Source of the DNA: Hamadaea sp013361475
GTDB taxonomy: Bacteria > Actinomycetota > Actinomycetes > Mycobacteriales > Micromonosporaceae
Length of the DNA: 64,000 bases
Direction: 5' to 3'
Assembly: GCF_040654195.1 (NCBI RefSeq)
Contig: NZ_JBFAHM010000001.1
Coordinates: 1-64,000, forward strand
The notes under the pieces are model-generated. The model had not been told where the DNA came from, did not search any database, and worked only from the letters and a program-made list of their open reading frames with translations. Made by a program: the position numbers and the translations under genes. Position 1 is the stretch's first letter, and each line of letters begins with the position of its first letter. Positions 27,109 through 34,369 of the stretch are shown in pieces.

Positions 27109-28032
27109 TCAGGGGATTTGGTTTACCGAGGTGGCGACGGTCTGCGCGAGATCGACGATCCGCGGCCCCCACCGGGAGGCGATGTCGTCGTCGAGCGCGA
27201 CGATCTGGCCCTTGCTGACGGCGGTGATGCCGGCCCAGCCCGCCCGTGCCTTGACCGTGCCGGCGGTCTGCTGGCAGCACTTCGCGTCGGCCAGGAAGAT
27301 CAGGTCGGGGTTCGCCTTGACCAGCGCCTCCGCCGAGAGCTGCGGATATCCGAAGGCCTTGCCGTCGGCGTCCGCGGCGTCGGCCACGTTCTGCAGGCCG
27401 AGCAGCGTGAAGATCGAGCCGATGAAGGTCTTCGAGGTGGCCGAGTAGAGGTCGGGCGAGACCTCGTAGAAGTAGGTCAGCGGCTTGGAGCGCTGCTTGA
27501 CCGACTTGACGATCGTGTCGAGCTTCGACTTCATGTCGCTGACGACCTTGGCGGCGTCGTCGGCGTGGCCGGTCAGCTTGCCCAGATCGGTGATCTCGGC
27601 GTACGCCTCGTCGAGGGTCGCCGCCGCCGGAACCAGGAAGGTCGGGATCTTCAGGGCCTTGAGCTGGTCGACGATCTTGTCGCTGTCGTTGGTGAGGACG
27701 ACCAGATCCGGGTTCTTCGCGGCGATCGCCTCGGCGCTCGGCTTGTACGCGGAGAGGTCGGTCTTGGGCACACCGGCCGGGTAGTTGGACTGGTCGTCGA
27801 CCGCGACGACCTGCGTACCGGCGTTGACGGCGTAGAGCATCTCGGTGGCCGTCGGCCCGAGCGAGACGATCTTGGCCGGCTGCTTATCGAGCGTCACACT
27901 GCCGACCGTCACCGGGTACGCCGCATTCGTGGGCGTCGGGGTGGACGTGGCCGATCCGCCGTTGCCGGTGGAGCAGGCGGCCAGACCGAAGGCGAGACCG
28001 GCGACGAGGCCGAGCGCGCGTCTTCTCAACAT
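27109..28032 (-). CDS. btuF: Cobalamin-binding lipoprotein BtuF-like
   Basis: 307-residue substrate-binding lipoprotein of the cluster A-II (BtuF/FepB) type. The signal peptide ends at lipobox LAAC, followed by a Ser/Thr/Pro spacer. The mature domain starts PVTVGSVTLDKQPAKIVSLGPTATEMLYAV (quoted in part) and includes a paired-cysteine loop DAKCCQQTAG near the C-terminus. The ATG at 28032 has a perfect AGGAGG site, which can be masked by a hairpin belonging to the upstream riboswitch. First gene of btuFCD. Confidence 0.93.
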   Translation of the reverse strand: MLRRRALGLVAGLAFGLAACSTGNGGSATSTPTPTNAAYPVTVGSVTLDKQPAKIVSLGPTATEMLYAVNAGTQVVAVDDQSNYPAGVPKTDLSAYKPSAEAIAAKNPDLVVLTNDSDKIVDQLKALKIPTFLVPAAATLDEAYAEITDLGKLTGHADDAAKVVSDMKSKLDTIVKSVKQRSKPLTYFYEVSPDLYSATSKTFIGSIFTLLGLQNVADAADADGKAFGYPQLSAEALVKANPDLIFLADAKCCQQTAGTVKARAGWAGITAVSKGQIVALDDDIASRWGPRIVDLAQTVATSVNQIP

Positions 28033-28265
28033 CGAATTCCTCCTGTCGGTCGAGGGGTGAGTCCGCCGACAGGGGTGAAAGGGTCGCCTGCCCGCGAGAC
28101 GCCCTTCCTCGAGAGCGTTACTTCGCGACCGCGGCAAGGCGACCTGGCTCGACCGACCCGAGGCGACCGAGGGTCGCTTCGGGGAGGGATCACAGTTGCG
28201 GGACAGCGCCGGATTCGCACCGGCTTCGCTGACCGCGGTCAGCCAGAGGCTAACGCACCGGCGAT
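28033..28265 (-). promoter_or_regulatory. Cobalamin riboswitch with ribosome-site-masking hairpin
   Basis: Read on the minus strand, the leader has the conserved GCCGGTGCGAATCCGGC stem-loop and GCAACTGTGA (28190-28225), followed by the B12 box AGCCAGGTCGCCTTGCC (about 28133-28149). These are hallmark elements of adenosylcobalamin riboswitches. Just before btuF, CCTGTCGG (28073-28066) pairs with CCGACAGG (28049-28042), whose end is part of the ribosome site, so translational control is likely: B12 would shut off its own uptake. Confidence 0.92.
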
Positions 28266-28276
28266 GCTCGGCGAAA

Positions 28277-28630
28277 TCAGCGCTGCTCGCTGTTGGTGGC
28301 CGACTGCTCGGCGTCGGTCGGGTGGTCCGGCTCGTCCTGGGCGGCCGGCCGCTCGGCAGCCGGCGCGTCGTCGCCCGCGTGCGGGGAGTCGTCGCCCGCG
28401 AGCGCGGAACGGAGCTTCTGCTTCTCCGTCTTGCGACGCTCGACCGCGTTCTGCAGCTGGAGGGAGTACTGCTCACGCCAGCCGCGCAGGACGAACCAGC
28501 TCAGCACCGCCGAAACCAGGATGGCGAGGACGAGCTTCAGGAAGATGCTCAGCGGGAACGGCAGCAGCACGAGGAACGCCGCGACGAACAGGCCGATGCG
28601 CCCGAGCGTGTACTTGACAGCAGGACTCAC
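28277..28630 (-). CDS. DUF4229 membrane protein
   Basis: 117 residues. Two membrane segments (LFVAAFLVLLPFPLSIF and LVLAILVSAVLSWFVL) follow KYTLGRIG, then a charged coiled stretch (WREQYSLQLQNAVERRKTEKQKLRSAL) and a disordered acidic tail. This matches the small actinobacterial DUF4229 family, which often lies beside menaquinone genes. Function unknown. mqnE is 49 bp upstream on the same strand. Confidence 0.8.
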   Translation of the reverse strand: MSPAVKYTLGRIGLFVAAFLVLLPFPLSIFLKLVLAILVSAVLSWFVLRGWREQYSLQLQNAVERRKTEKQKLRSALAGDDSPHAGDDAPAAERPAAQDEPDHPTDAEQSATNSEQR

Positions 28631-28679
28631 GCCCAGCAGCCTACGCGCTGCTGGGCGGGGGTGGACCAGTGGCCGGGCC

Positions 28680-29849
28680 CTACGCCCAGACCTGCTGGGG
28701 TTCGCGCCGCCGGTCGGCCAGCGACATCGGCGCGTCGAACTCGCGTACCACCTCGTAGCGGGTGTTGCGCTCGACGGGCCGGAACCCGGCGTCCTGGATC
28801 AGGGTGAGCAGGTCCTCACGGTGCATCGTGTCCGGCGTGCCGTACGAGTCCGCGTCGTGGGTGATCTTGTACTCGACCACCGAGCCGTCCAGGTCGTCCA
28901 CGCCGAAGTTGAGCGAGAGCTGGGCCACCGACAGGCCGTGCATGACCCAGAAGCACTTGACGTGGTCGAAGTTGTCCAGCATCAGCCGCGACACGGCGAA
29001 GGTCTTCAGCGACTCGGCCGGAGAAGCCATCGTGGTCTTGGCCTGGATGCGGTTGCGGACGATGCCGTCGGCGCTGTCGTGGAAGTCGTGCTGGTAGCGC
29101 AGCGGGATGAAGACCACGAAGCCGCCGGTCTCGTCCTGCAGCTCCCGCAGTCGCATCACGTGGTCGACCCGGTGCCGGGGCTCCTCGATGTGCCCGTAGA
29201 GCATGGTCGCCGGGGTACGCAGCCCCTTCTCGTGGGCCAGCCGGTGAATCCGCGACCAGTCCTCCCAGTGGCAGTCGTGGTCGACGATCTGCTGACGGAT
29301 CTCCCAGTCGAAGATCTCGGCGCCGCCGCCGGTCAGCGAGGCGAGGCCGGCGTCGATCAGCTCGTCGAGGATCTCGTCGGCGGGCAGGCCGGAGATCTTC
29401 TCGAACCACTGGACCTCGGTCGCGGTGAAGCACTTCAGCGACACGTCGGGCAGCGCTTCCTTCAGCGCGCGCAGCACCCGCGGGTAGTACTTCCACGGCA
29501 GCGTCGGGTGGAGACCGTTGACGATGTGCAGCTCGGTGAGCTGCTCGTCCTTCATCTCCAGCGCCTTCTCGACGGCCTGCTTGACCCGCATGGTGTACGC
29601 GGCCTTCTCCCCCGGCTTGCGCTGGAAGGAGCAGTACGCGCAACTGGCGGTGCAGACGTTGGTGAGGTTCAGGTGCCGGTTGACGTTGAACATCACCCGG
29701 TCGCCGTTCTTCTCGGTGCGCCGGTGGTGCGCCAACCGGCCCAGCCAGGCCAGATCGTCGCTGGCGTACAGCGCCTCACCGTCGGCGCGGGTGAGCCGCT
29801 CGCCGACGTAGACCTTCTCTTCCAGCTCCCGCTTCAGCCCCGCGTCCAT
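28680..29849 (-). CDS. mqnE: Aminodeoxyfutalosine synthase MqnE
   Basis: Radical SAM enzyme joining the MqnA product to adenosyl radical to form aminofutalosine. The 389-residue protein has the cluster motif CTASCAYC (Cys66, Cys70, Cys73), then ELHIVNGLHPTLPWKYYPRVL, LTGGGAEIFDWEIRQQI and RTPATMLYGHIEEPRHRVDH, which are diagnostic of MqnE. Complete length, with the ATG at 29849. Together with mqnA at 18.8 kb it shows that menaquinone is made by the futalosine pathway here. Confidence 0.96.
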   Translation of the reverse strand: MDAGLKRELEEKVYVGERLTRADGEALYASDDLAWLGRLAHHRRTEKNGDRVMFNVNRHLNLTNVCTASCAYCSFQRKPGEKAAYTMRVKQAVEKALEMKDEQLTELHIVNGLHPTLPWKYYPRVLRALKEALPDVSLKCFTATEVQWFEKISGLPADEILDELIDAGLASLTGGGAEIFDWEIRQQIVDHDCHWEDWSRIHRLAHEKGLRTPATMLYGHIEEPRHRVDHVMRLRELQDETGGFVVFIPLRYQHDFHDSADGIVRNRIQAKTTMASPAESLKTFAVSRLMLDNFDHVKCFWVMHGLSVAQLSLNFGVDDLDGSVVEYKITHDADSYGTPDTMHREDLLTLIQDAGFRPVERNTRYEVVREFDAPMSLADRRREPQQVWA

Positions 29850-30000
29850 CCGCTGCGCCTCCCAAGCTCGTCTCCGTCCTGCACATTACCCGGCGGTTCA
29901 CCGGTCCTTACTCGCGCGGGTGTCGACTTTCACCGCCGGGTGCGCTATGAACGAAGGCGGCACACCGGACGCATCCGGCGGGACCTCGGGGAGAAGACAC

Positions 30001-31407
30001 ATGACGCGACGACGCGTTGGCGCGGCACGTTTGTCTGCGCTGCTCACGGCAGCGATCGTCACCGGTGTGGCGGCTCCGGCCGCCGCCGAGCCGACGACCA
30101 CGACTGCTGCGGCGCAGAAGGTGCCCGACGGCGGCGTCCTTCCTGTCCCCAATGGTCCGTTGCAGTTGCCTTATGGCGTACCGGCGGCCGGTGGCACCAT
30201 GGGCAACGACCTGGCCGCGCTCGCCGCTCAGCTCAACGCGATCCAGACCGAGGTCTCGGTCCTGGCCGAGCAGCTGAACGAGCTGAAGCAGGCGGTCTCC
30301 ACCACGACCAACGCGTTGATCTACGCGCAGTACGAGTTCGCCGAGGCCGAGAACCGGTTGGCGAAGGCGAAGAAGGCCCTCGCCTCGGCCGCGTCCGACG
30401 CCTACGTGCAGTCCGGCGGCCTGCCCAACCTGGGGCTGGGCGGGCTCGCTCCGCGCGCCGACGACCCCGTGCACGACAGTTCCGGCGCGGCCCACGAACT
30501 GGCGCTGGCCAAGGCGGAGTACGAGCGGACCAAGACGGCGCTGGAGACGGCGCAGAAGAACGAGGCGGAGACGAAGCAGCGCTTCGCCACCACGGAGGTC
30601 AGCTACAACCAGCGCAGCACCGCCATGCTGGAGCTGAAGACCCGCAACGCCGCCAAGGTCGCGCAGATCCTGCGTCAACAGGAGGCGGCCGAACAGGCGC
30701 TCGGCCAGCAGTACCTCAACACCGACGCGCTCTCCGGCTTCAAGGCGAGCCCCAAGGCGCTCGCCGCGGTCAACTTCGCGCTCAAGCAGCTCGGCAAGTC
30801 CTATGTGTGGGGGGCTGAGGGCCCGGACCACTACGACTGCTCGGGTCTGATGTGGGCGGCGTACCGGTCGACCGGGCACACGCTGCCGCGCGTCTCGCGC
30901 GACCAGTACCAGGGCACCAAGGACACCTCGGTGTCCCGATACGCCCTGCTCCCCGGTGATCTGCTGTTCTTCGGCGAAGATCCGAACAACCCGGCCTCGA
31001 TCCATCACGTCGGGATGTACCTCGGCAACGGCAAGATGATCCACTCCCCGACCACGGGTGACGTCGTGAAGATCTCGAACGTCTGGTGGTCGCACTTCTT
31101 CGGCGCGACCCGCGTCTACGCGGCGATCAAGGTCCCGACGACGAGCCCGACGCCGACCCGCACCACGACGCCGACGACCACGCCGTCCTCGTCCTCTCCG
31201 TCGGCCACGACCTCACCGACGACGACCTCTCCGTCGCCCACGCAGACCACGCCGTCGCCCGATCCCACGACGAACTCGCCGACGCCTGTCGAGACGAGCG
31301 ACTCGCCGACGCCCAACGAGACGACGGCGGGCACCGAGGAGACCACGAGCCCGCCGAACACGCAGTCCGCCGTCAGCACCGAGCCGACTCCCACGCCGAC
31401 CCCGTAG
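30001..31407 (+). CDS. Secreted NlpC/P60 peptidoglycan endopeptidase
   Basis: 468 residues. A signal peptide (ends ...VAAPAAAEP) is followed by a coiled-coil region (~65-240; LAALAAQLNAIQTEVSVLAEQLNEL and EYERTKTALETAQK, in part), then the NlpC/P60 domain. It has the catalytic Cys in YDCSGLMWAAY, His in IHHVGMYLG and the third polar residue in MIHSPTTGD. The last ~90 residues are a Thr/Ser/Pro-rich tail, probably spanning cell-wall polymer. It resembles RipA-type hydrolases that cut the stem peptide during division. The ATG at 30001 follows GGGGAG. Confidence 0.92.
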   Translation: MTRRRVGAARLSALLTAAIVTGVAAPAAAEPTTTTAAAQKVPDGGVLPVPNGPLQLPYGVPAAGGTMGNDLAALAAQLNAIQTEVSVLAEQLNELKQAVSTTTNALIYAQYEFAEAENRLAKAKKALASAASDAYVQSGGLPNLGLGGLAPRADDPVHDSSGAAHELALAKAEYERTKTALETAQKNEAETKQRFATTEVSYNQRSTAMLELKTRNAAKVAQILRQQEAAEQALGQQYLNTDALSGFKASPKALAAVNFALKQLGKSYVWGAEGPDHYDCSGLMWAAYRSTGHTLPRVSRDQYQGTKDTSVSRYALLPGDLLFFGEDPNNPASIHHVGMYLGNGKMIHSPTTGDVVKISNVWWSHFFGATRVYAAIKVPTTSPTPTRTTTPTTTPSSSSPSATTSPTTTSPSPTQTTPSPDPTTNSPTPVETSDSPTPNETTAGTEETTSPPNTQSAVSTEPTPTPTP

Positions 31408-31416
31408 TCCCGCTGA

Positions 31417-32559
31417 TCAGGCGGTGAGCGCGGCCACCATCCGCGCGACACCGTCGGCGATGGACTCCGTCGACGCCGCGATGGTGCCGCGGACGTGACC
31501 CGCGCCGCCGGTGCCGAACTTGCGGCCGGGCGCGAACGCGATGCGGCCCCGCTCCAGGAAGAAGTCTGCGGCCTCGCCCTCGATGGCGAGCGCTCGACAG
31601 TCCAACCAGGTCAGATAGGTGCCCTCGGGCGCGCGATAGCCGATCTCCGGCAGCTGCTGGGACAGCAGTTCGCCGAGCAGACGCCGGTTGTGGTCGAGCG
31701 CGACGAGCAGGTCGTCCAGCCACGCCTCGCCGTGGCGCAGCGCCGCCGTGTGCGCGATGGTGCCGAAGTGACTCGTCCCGTGCGCGACGTGCTCGGGCAG
31801 ACGGCGTACGTCGTCCACGGCCTGCACGCCGCCGATCATCAGCGCCGCCTTCAGGCCGGCCAGATTCCAGGCCTTCGACGCCGACATCAGCGAGATGCCG
31901 CGATCGTCCACGCTCAGGTACGGCACGAACGACGCGCCGGCCGGCACGAGCGGCGCGTGGATCTCGTCCGCCACCACCCGAACGCCGTAACCGTGCGCGA
32001 GCTGCGCGATTCGCTCCAGCTCCGCGCGAGTGTGCACGGCGCCCGTGGGATTGTGCGGATTACACAAGAGGTACGCCGCCCGACTTCCCGCCGACGCCGC
32101 GTGACGGAACGCAGCCTCCAGGACGGCGAAGTCGATCCGCCCGTCCGGCCCGAGCGGCGCCTCCACGATCCGGCGGCCCGCGTGCTCGACGAAGCCGAAG
32201 AACGGGAAGTACACGGGCGGGTTGACGACCACGGCGTCGCCCCGGCCGGTGACGAGCCGAAGTGCTTCGACCACCCCGGTCATGACGTCGGCCACCGGCG
32301 ACGTCTGCGCCGTCTCGAAAGCCCAGCCCCACCGGCGACCGGCGAACGCGCTCAGCGCTTCGGCGTATCCGTCTCCGGCGGGATAGCCGGTGTCGCTGAG
32401 GCGCAGGGCTTCCTCCAGCGCGGCGCGGACGGGCTCGGCGAGGTCGACATCCATCTCGGCCACGAACGCCGGCAAAACATCCTCGGGGTATGTGCGCCAC
32501 TTCACACTGGTACGCCGGCGCAGCATCGCCGGCGTGACCGCGCTGAACGGGTCGGCCAT
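31417..32559 (-). CDS. PLP-dependent C-S lyase / aminotransferase (MalY/PatB type)
   Basis: 380-residue fold-type I enzyme. PLP-binding residues are visible: NPHNPTG (substrate loop), VVADEIHAPLV (Asp to pyridine nitrogen) and SASKAWNLAGLK with the Schiff-base Lys229. The start MADPFSAVTPAMLRRRTSVKW and the length fit the PatB/cystathionine beta-lyase group, which cleaves cystathionine or cysteine conjugates, so homocysteine production is plausible. The ATG at 32559 is preferred to the upstream extension. Its 3' end nearly meets that of the convergent NlpC/P60 gene. Confidence 0.88.
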   Translation of the reverse strand: MADPFSAVTPAMLRRRTSVKWRTYPEDVLPAFVAEMDVDLAEPVRAALEEALRLSDTGYPAGDGYAEALSAFAGRRWGWAFETAQTSPVADVMTGVVEALRLVTGRGDAVVVNPPVYFPFFGFVEHAGRRIVEAPLGPDGRIDFAVLEAAFRHAASAGSRAAYLLCNPHNPTGAVHTRAELERIAQLAHGYGVRVVADEIHAPLVPAGASFVPYLSVDDRGISLMSASKAWNLAGLKAALMIGGVQAVDDVRRLPEHVAHGTSHFGTIAHTAALRHGEAWLDDLLVALDHNRRLLGELLSQQLPEIGYRAPEGTYLTWLDCRALAIEGEAADFFLERGRIAFAPGRKFGTGGAGHVRGTIAASTESIADGVARMVAALTA

Positions 32560-32781
32560 GGTTCCGATCTTCCCACGTTCCGGGCGTCCTCCGGCGGGCC
32601 GATGGGTGAGCCCAGCCACTCTTTCCCCATTGCGTGCGCCTTTTCGGACAAGCAGGGCAGCCGAGCACGTACACTGGCTTCTGTTGCGTGCCCATCGGCA
32701 CGCGTTTTCTATGTGTGTTCCTGCGAGAAGAATGCTGGCGGCATGCCCCCTGGGCGGCCGCGCGGACGCGGGGATACCTCC

Positions 32782-32820
32782 ATGGAATACCCCACGTTCG
32801 AGTACCGAGGAGCACCTTGA
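32782..32820 (+). CDS. Candidate 12-residue leader peptide upstream of DEAD-box helicase
   Basis: An ATG at 32782 opens MEYPTFEYRGAP and stops at TGA 32818-32820, overlapping the helicase TTG start (TTGA). The helicase's GAGGAG ribosome site lies inside it. It could couple helicase translation to that of the leader. No expression evidence, and short frames like this can arise by chance. Confidence 0.35.
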   Translation: MEYPTFEYRGAP

Positions 32821-34220
32821 GTTTCGCAGATCCCTCCACCTTCCCGTCCGTCTTCGACGTCGAGCCGGACACCGCCGGTTCCGAGTCGGCTGGGAAGGCG
32901 TCCTTCGCCGAGCTGGGCCTGCCGCAGAAGCTGGTCCGGGCCCTGGCCCGCGAAGGCATCACCCATCCGTTCGAGATCCAGGCCGCGACCGTGCCGGACG
33001 CCCTCGCGGGGCGAGACGTGCTGGGCCGGGGCCAGACCGGGTCGGGCAAGACGCTCGCCTTCGGCCTGCCGACTCTCGCCCGCATCGCCGACAGCGGCCG
33101 CGCCCGCCCGCGTCGTCCCAAGGGCCTGATCCTGGTTCCCACCCGGGAACTGGCCATGCAGGTCGCCGACGCGCTCCGGCCGCTGGGCCGGGAGGTCGGC
33201 CTGTTCCTGGCCACCGCCGTCGGCGGTGTTCCGTATGACCGCCAGATCTCCGGTCTCGAGCGCGGTCTCGACATCCTGATCGCGACGCCGGGCCGACTGG
33301 GCGACCTGATCAACCGCGGCGCGTGCTCGCTCGACGACGTCGAGGTCTCCATCCTCGACGAGGCCGACCAGATGGCCGACATGGGCTTCCTGCCCGAGGT
33401 CACCGAGCTGCTCGACAAGACACCGGCGGGCGCCCAGCGGCTGCTGTTCTCCGCCACCCTCGACGGCGACGTCGACACGCTCGTCAAGCGGTTCATGACC
33501 GACCCGGTCACCCACTCGACCGCGCCGCCGGCCGCTTCGGTCACCACCATGGATCACCTGATGCTGATGATCCCGCCGACCGACAAGTTCCGCGTGGTCG
33601 CCTCGATCGCCAACCGGTCGGGCCGCACGATGCTGTTCGCGCGTACGCAGGCGGCCGTCGACCGGCTCGTCGACCAGCTCCGGGAAGTCGGCGTACGCGC
33701 CGGCGGCCTGCACGGCGGCAAGAGCCAGGCGGTCCGGACGCGTACCCTCGCGGAGTTCAAGGAGGGCCGCACCAGCGTCCTCGTCGCGACCGACGTGGCC
33801 GCCCGCGGTATCCACGTCGACGGCGTCTCCCTGGTGGTGCACGTCGACCCGCCGCGCGACCCTAAGGACTACCTGCACCGGGCGGGCCGCACCGCTCGGG
33901 CCGGCGAGTCGGGCGCGGTCGCCACGCTCGTCCTGCCGAAGCAGCGTCGCAGCACGCAGGCCATGCTCCAGAAGGCCGGCGTCGAGGACGCAGCCGAGCA
34001 CCGCGTACGCGCCGGTGACGCCCGCCTGACCGAGCTGACCGGCGCGCGTGAGCCCAGTGGCGTACCGGTCAAGGACGAGCCGCGCCCGGCCCCGGCCGCC
34101 GCGCACCGTCCGCGCCGTCACTTCTCCGACCGGCCCCGCCGGTTCCCCGAAGGCGGCGGCCGTGAGGGCGGTCGTCCCCGCTACCGCGAGGACCGCCCCA
34201 AGCGGTACGCCGACCGCTGA
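32817..34220 (+). CDS. DEAD-box RNA helicase
   Basis: 467 residues. It has the Q motif (ITHPFEIQAATVPDAL), motif I GQTGSGKT (72-79), PTRELAMQ, ATPGRLGDLI, motif II DEAD (181-184), SAT, DVAARGIHV and motif VI HRAGRTAR. A basic Arg/Pro/Gly-rich tail (from about residue 410) probably binds RNA nonspecifically. The TTG at 32817 follows GAGGAG; a longer frame from 32634 has no ribosome site or family match. The ~140-nt leader contains a GCGTGCC-atc-GGCACGC hairpin and a 12-codon ORF, suggesting post-transcriptional control as in cold-shock helicases (inference). Confidence 0.92.
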   Translation: MSFADPSTFPSVFDVEPDTAGSESAGKASFAELGLPQKLVRALAREGITHPFEIQAATVPDALAGRDVLGRGQTGSGKTLAFGLPTLARIADSGRARPRRPKGLILVPTRELAMQVADALRPLGREVGLFLATAVGGVPYDRQISGLERGLDILIATPGRLGDLINRGACSLDDVEVSILDEADQMADMGFLPEVTELLDKTPAGAQRLLFSATLDGDVDTLVKRFMTDPVTHSTAPPAASVTTMDHLMLMIPPTDKFRVVASIANRSGRTMLFARTQAAVDRLVDQLREVGVRAGGLHGGKSQAVRTRTLAEFKEGRTSVLVATDVAARGIHVDGVSLVVHVDPPRDPKDYLHRAGRTARAGESGAVATLVLPKQRRSTQAMLQKAGVEDAAEHRVRAGDARLTELTGAREPSGVPVKDEPRPAPAAAHRPRRHFSDRPRRFPEGGGREGGRPRYREDRPKRYADR

Positions 34221-34245
34221 CCCCGTCGGCGGGCCCCAGCTGTTT

Positions 34246-34293
34246 GATCTAGGCGAGTTTCGGTTGCTCTGGCAGCCGGAACTCGCCTAGATC
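34246..34293. repeat. 48-bp palindrome after the helicase gene
   Basis: Arms GATCTAGGCGAGTTTCGG and CCGGAACTCGCCTAGATC are perfect but for one position, and a short TGC/GCA stem closes over TCTG. It lies in the gap between two convergent genes. Terminator or single-copy dispersed palindrome. It shares the GATC-bearing arms of families A and C. Confidence 0.75.
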
Positions 34294-34369
34294 GTTTCCA
34301 CCTCGCAATGCACTGCGAATACGAAAGCGGCGGCCGTCTCCGGCCGCCGCGCTTCGCTTGTGGACACTG

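Noticed and set aside
29850..30000. c-di-AMP (ydaO-type) riboswitch ahead of the NlpC/P60 gene
   Set aside because: Such switches often precede actinobacterial cell-wall hydrolases, but the 150-bp leader lacks the conserved motifs.
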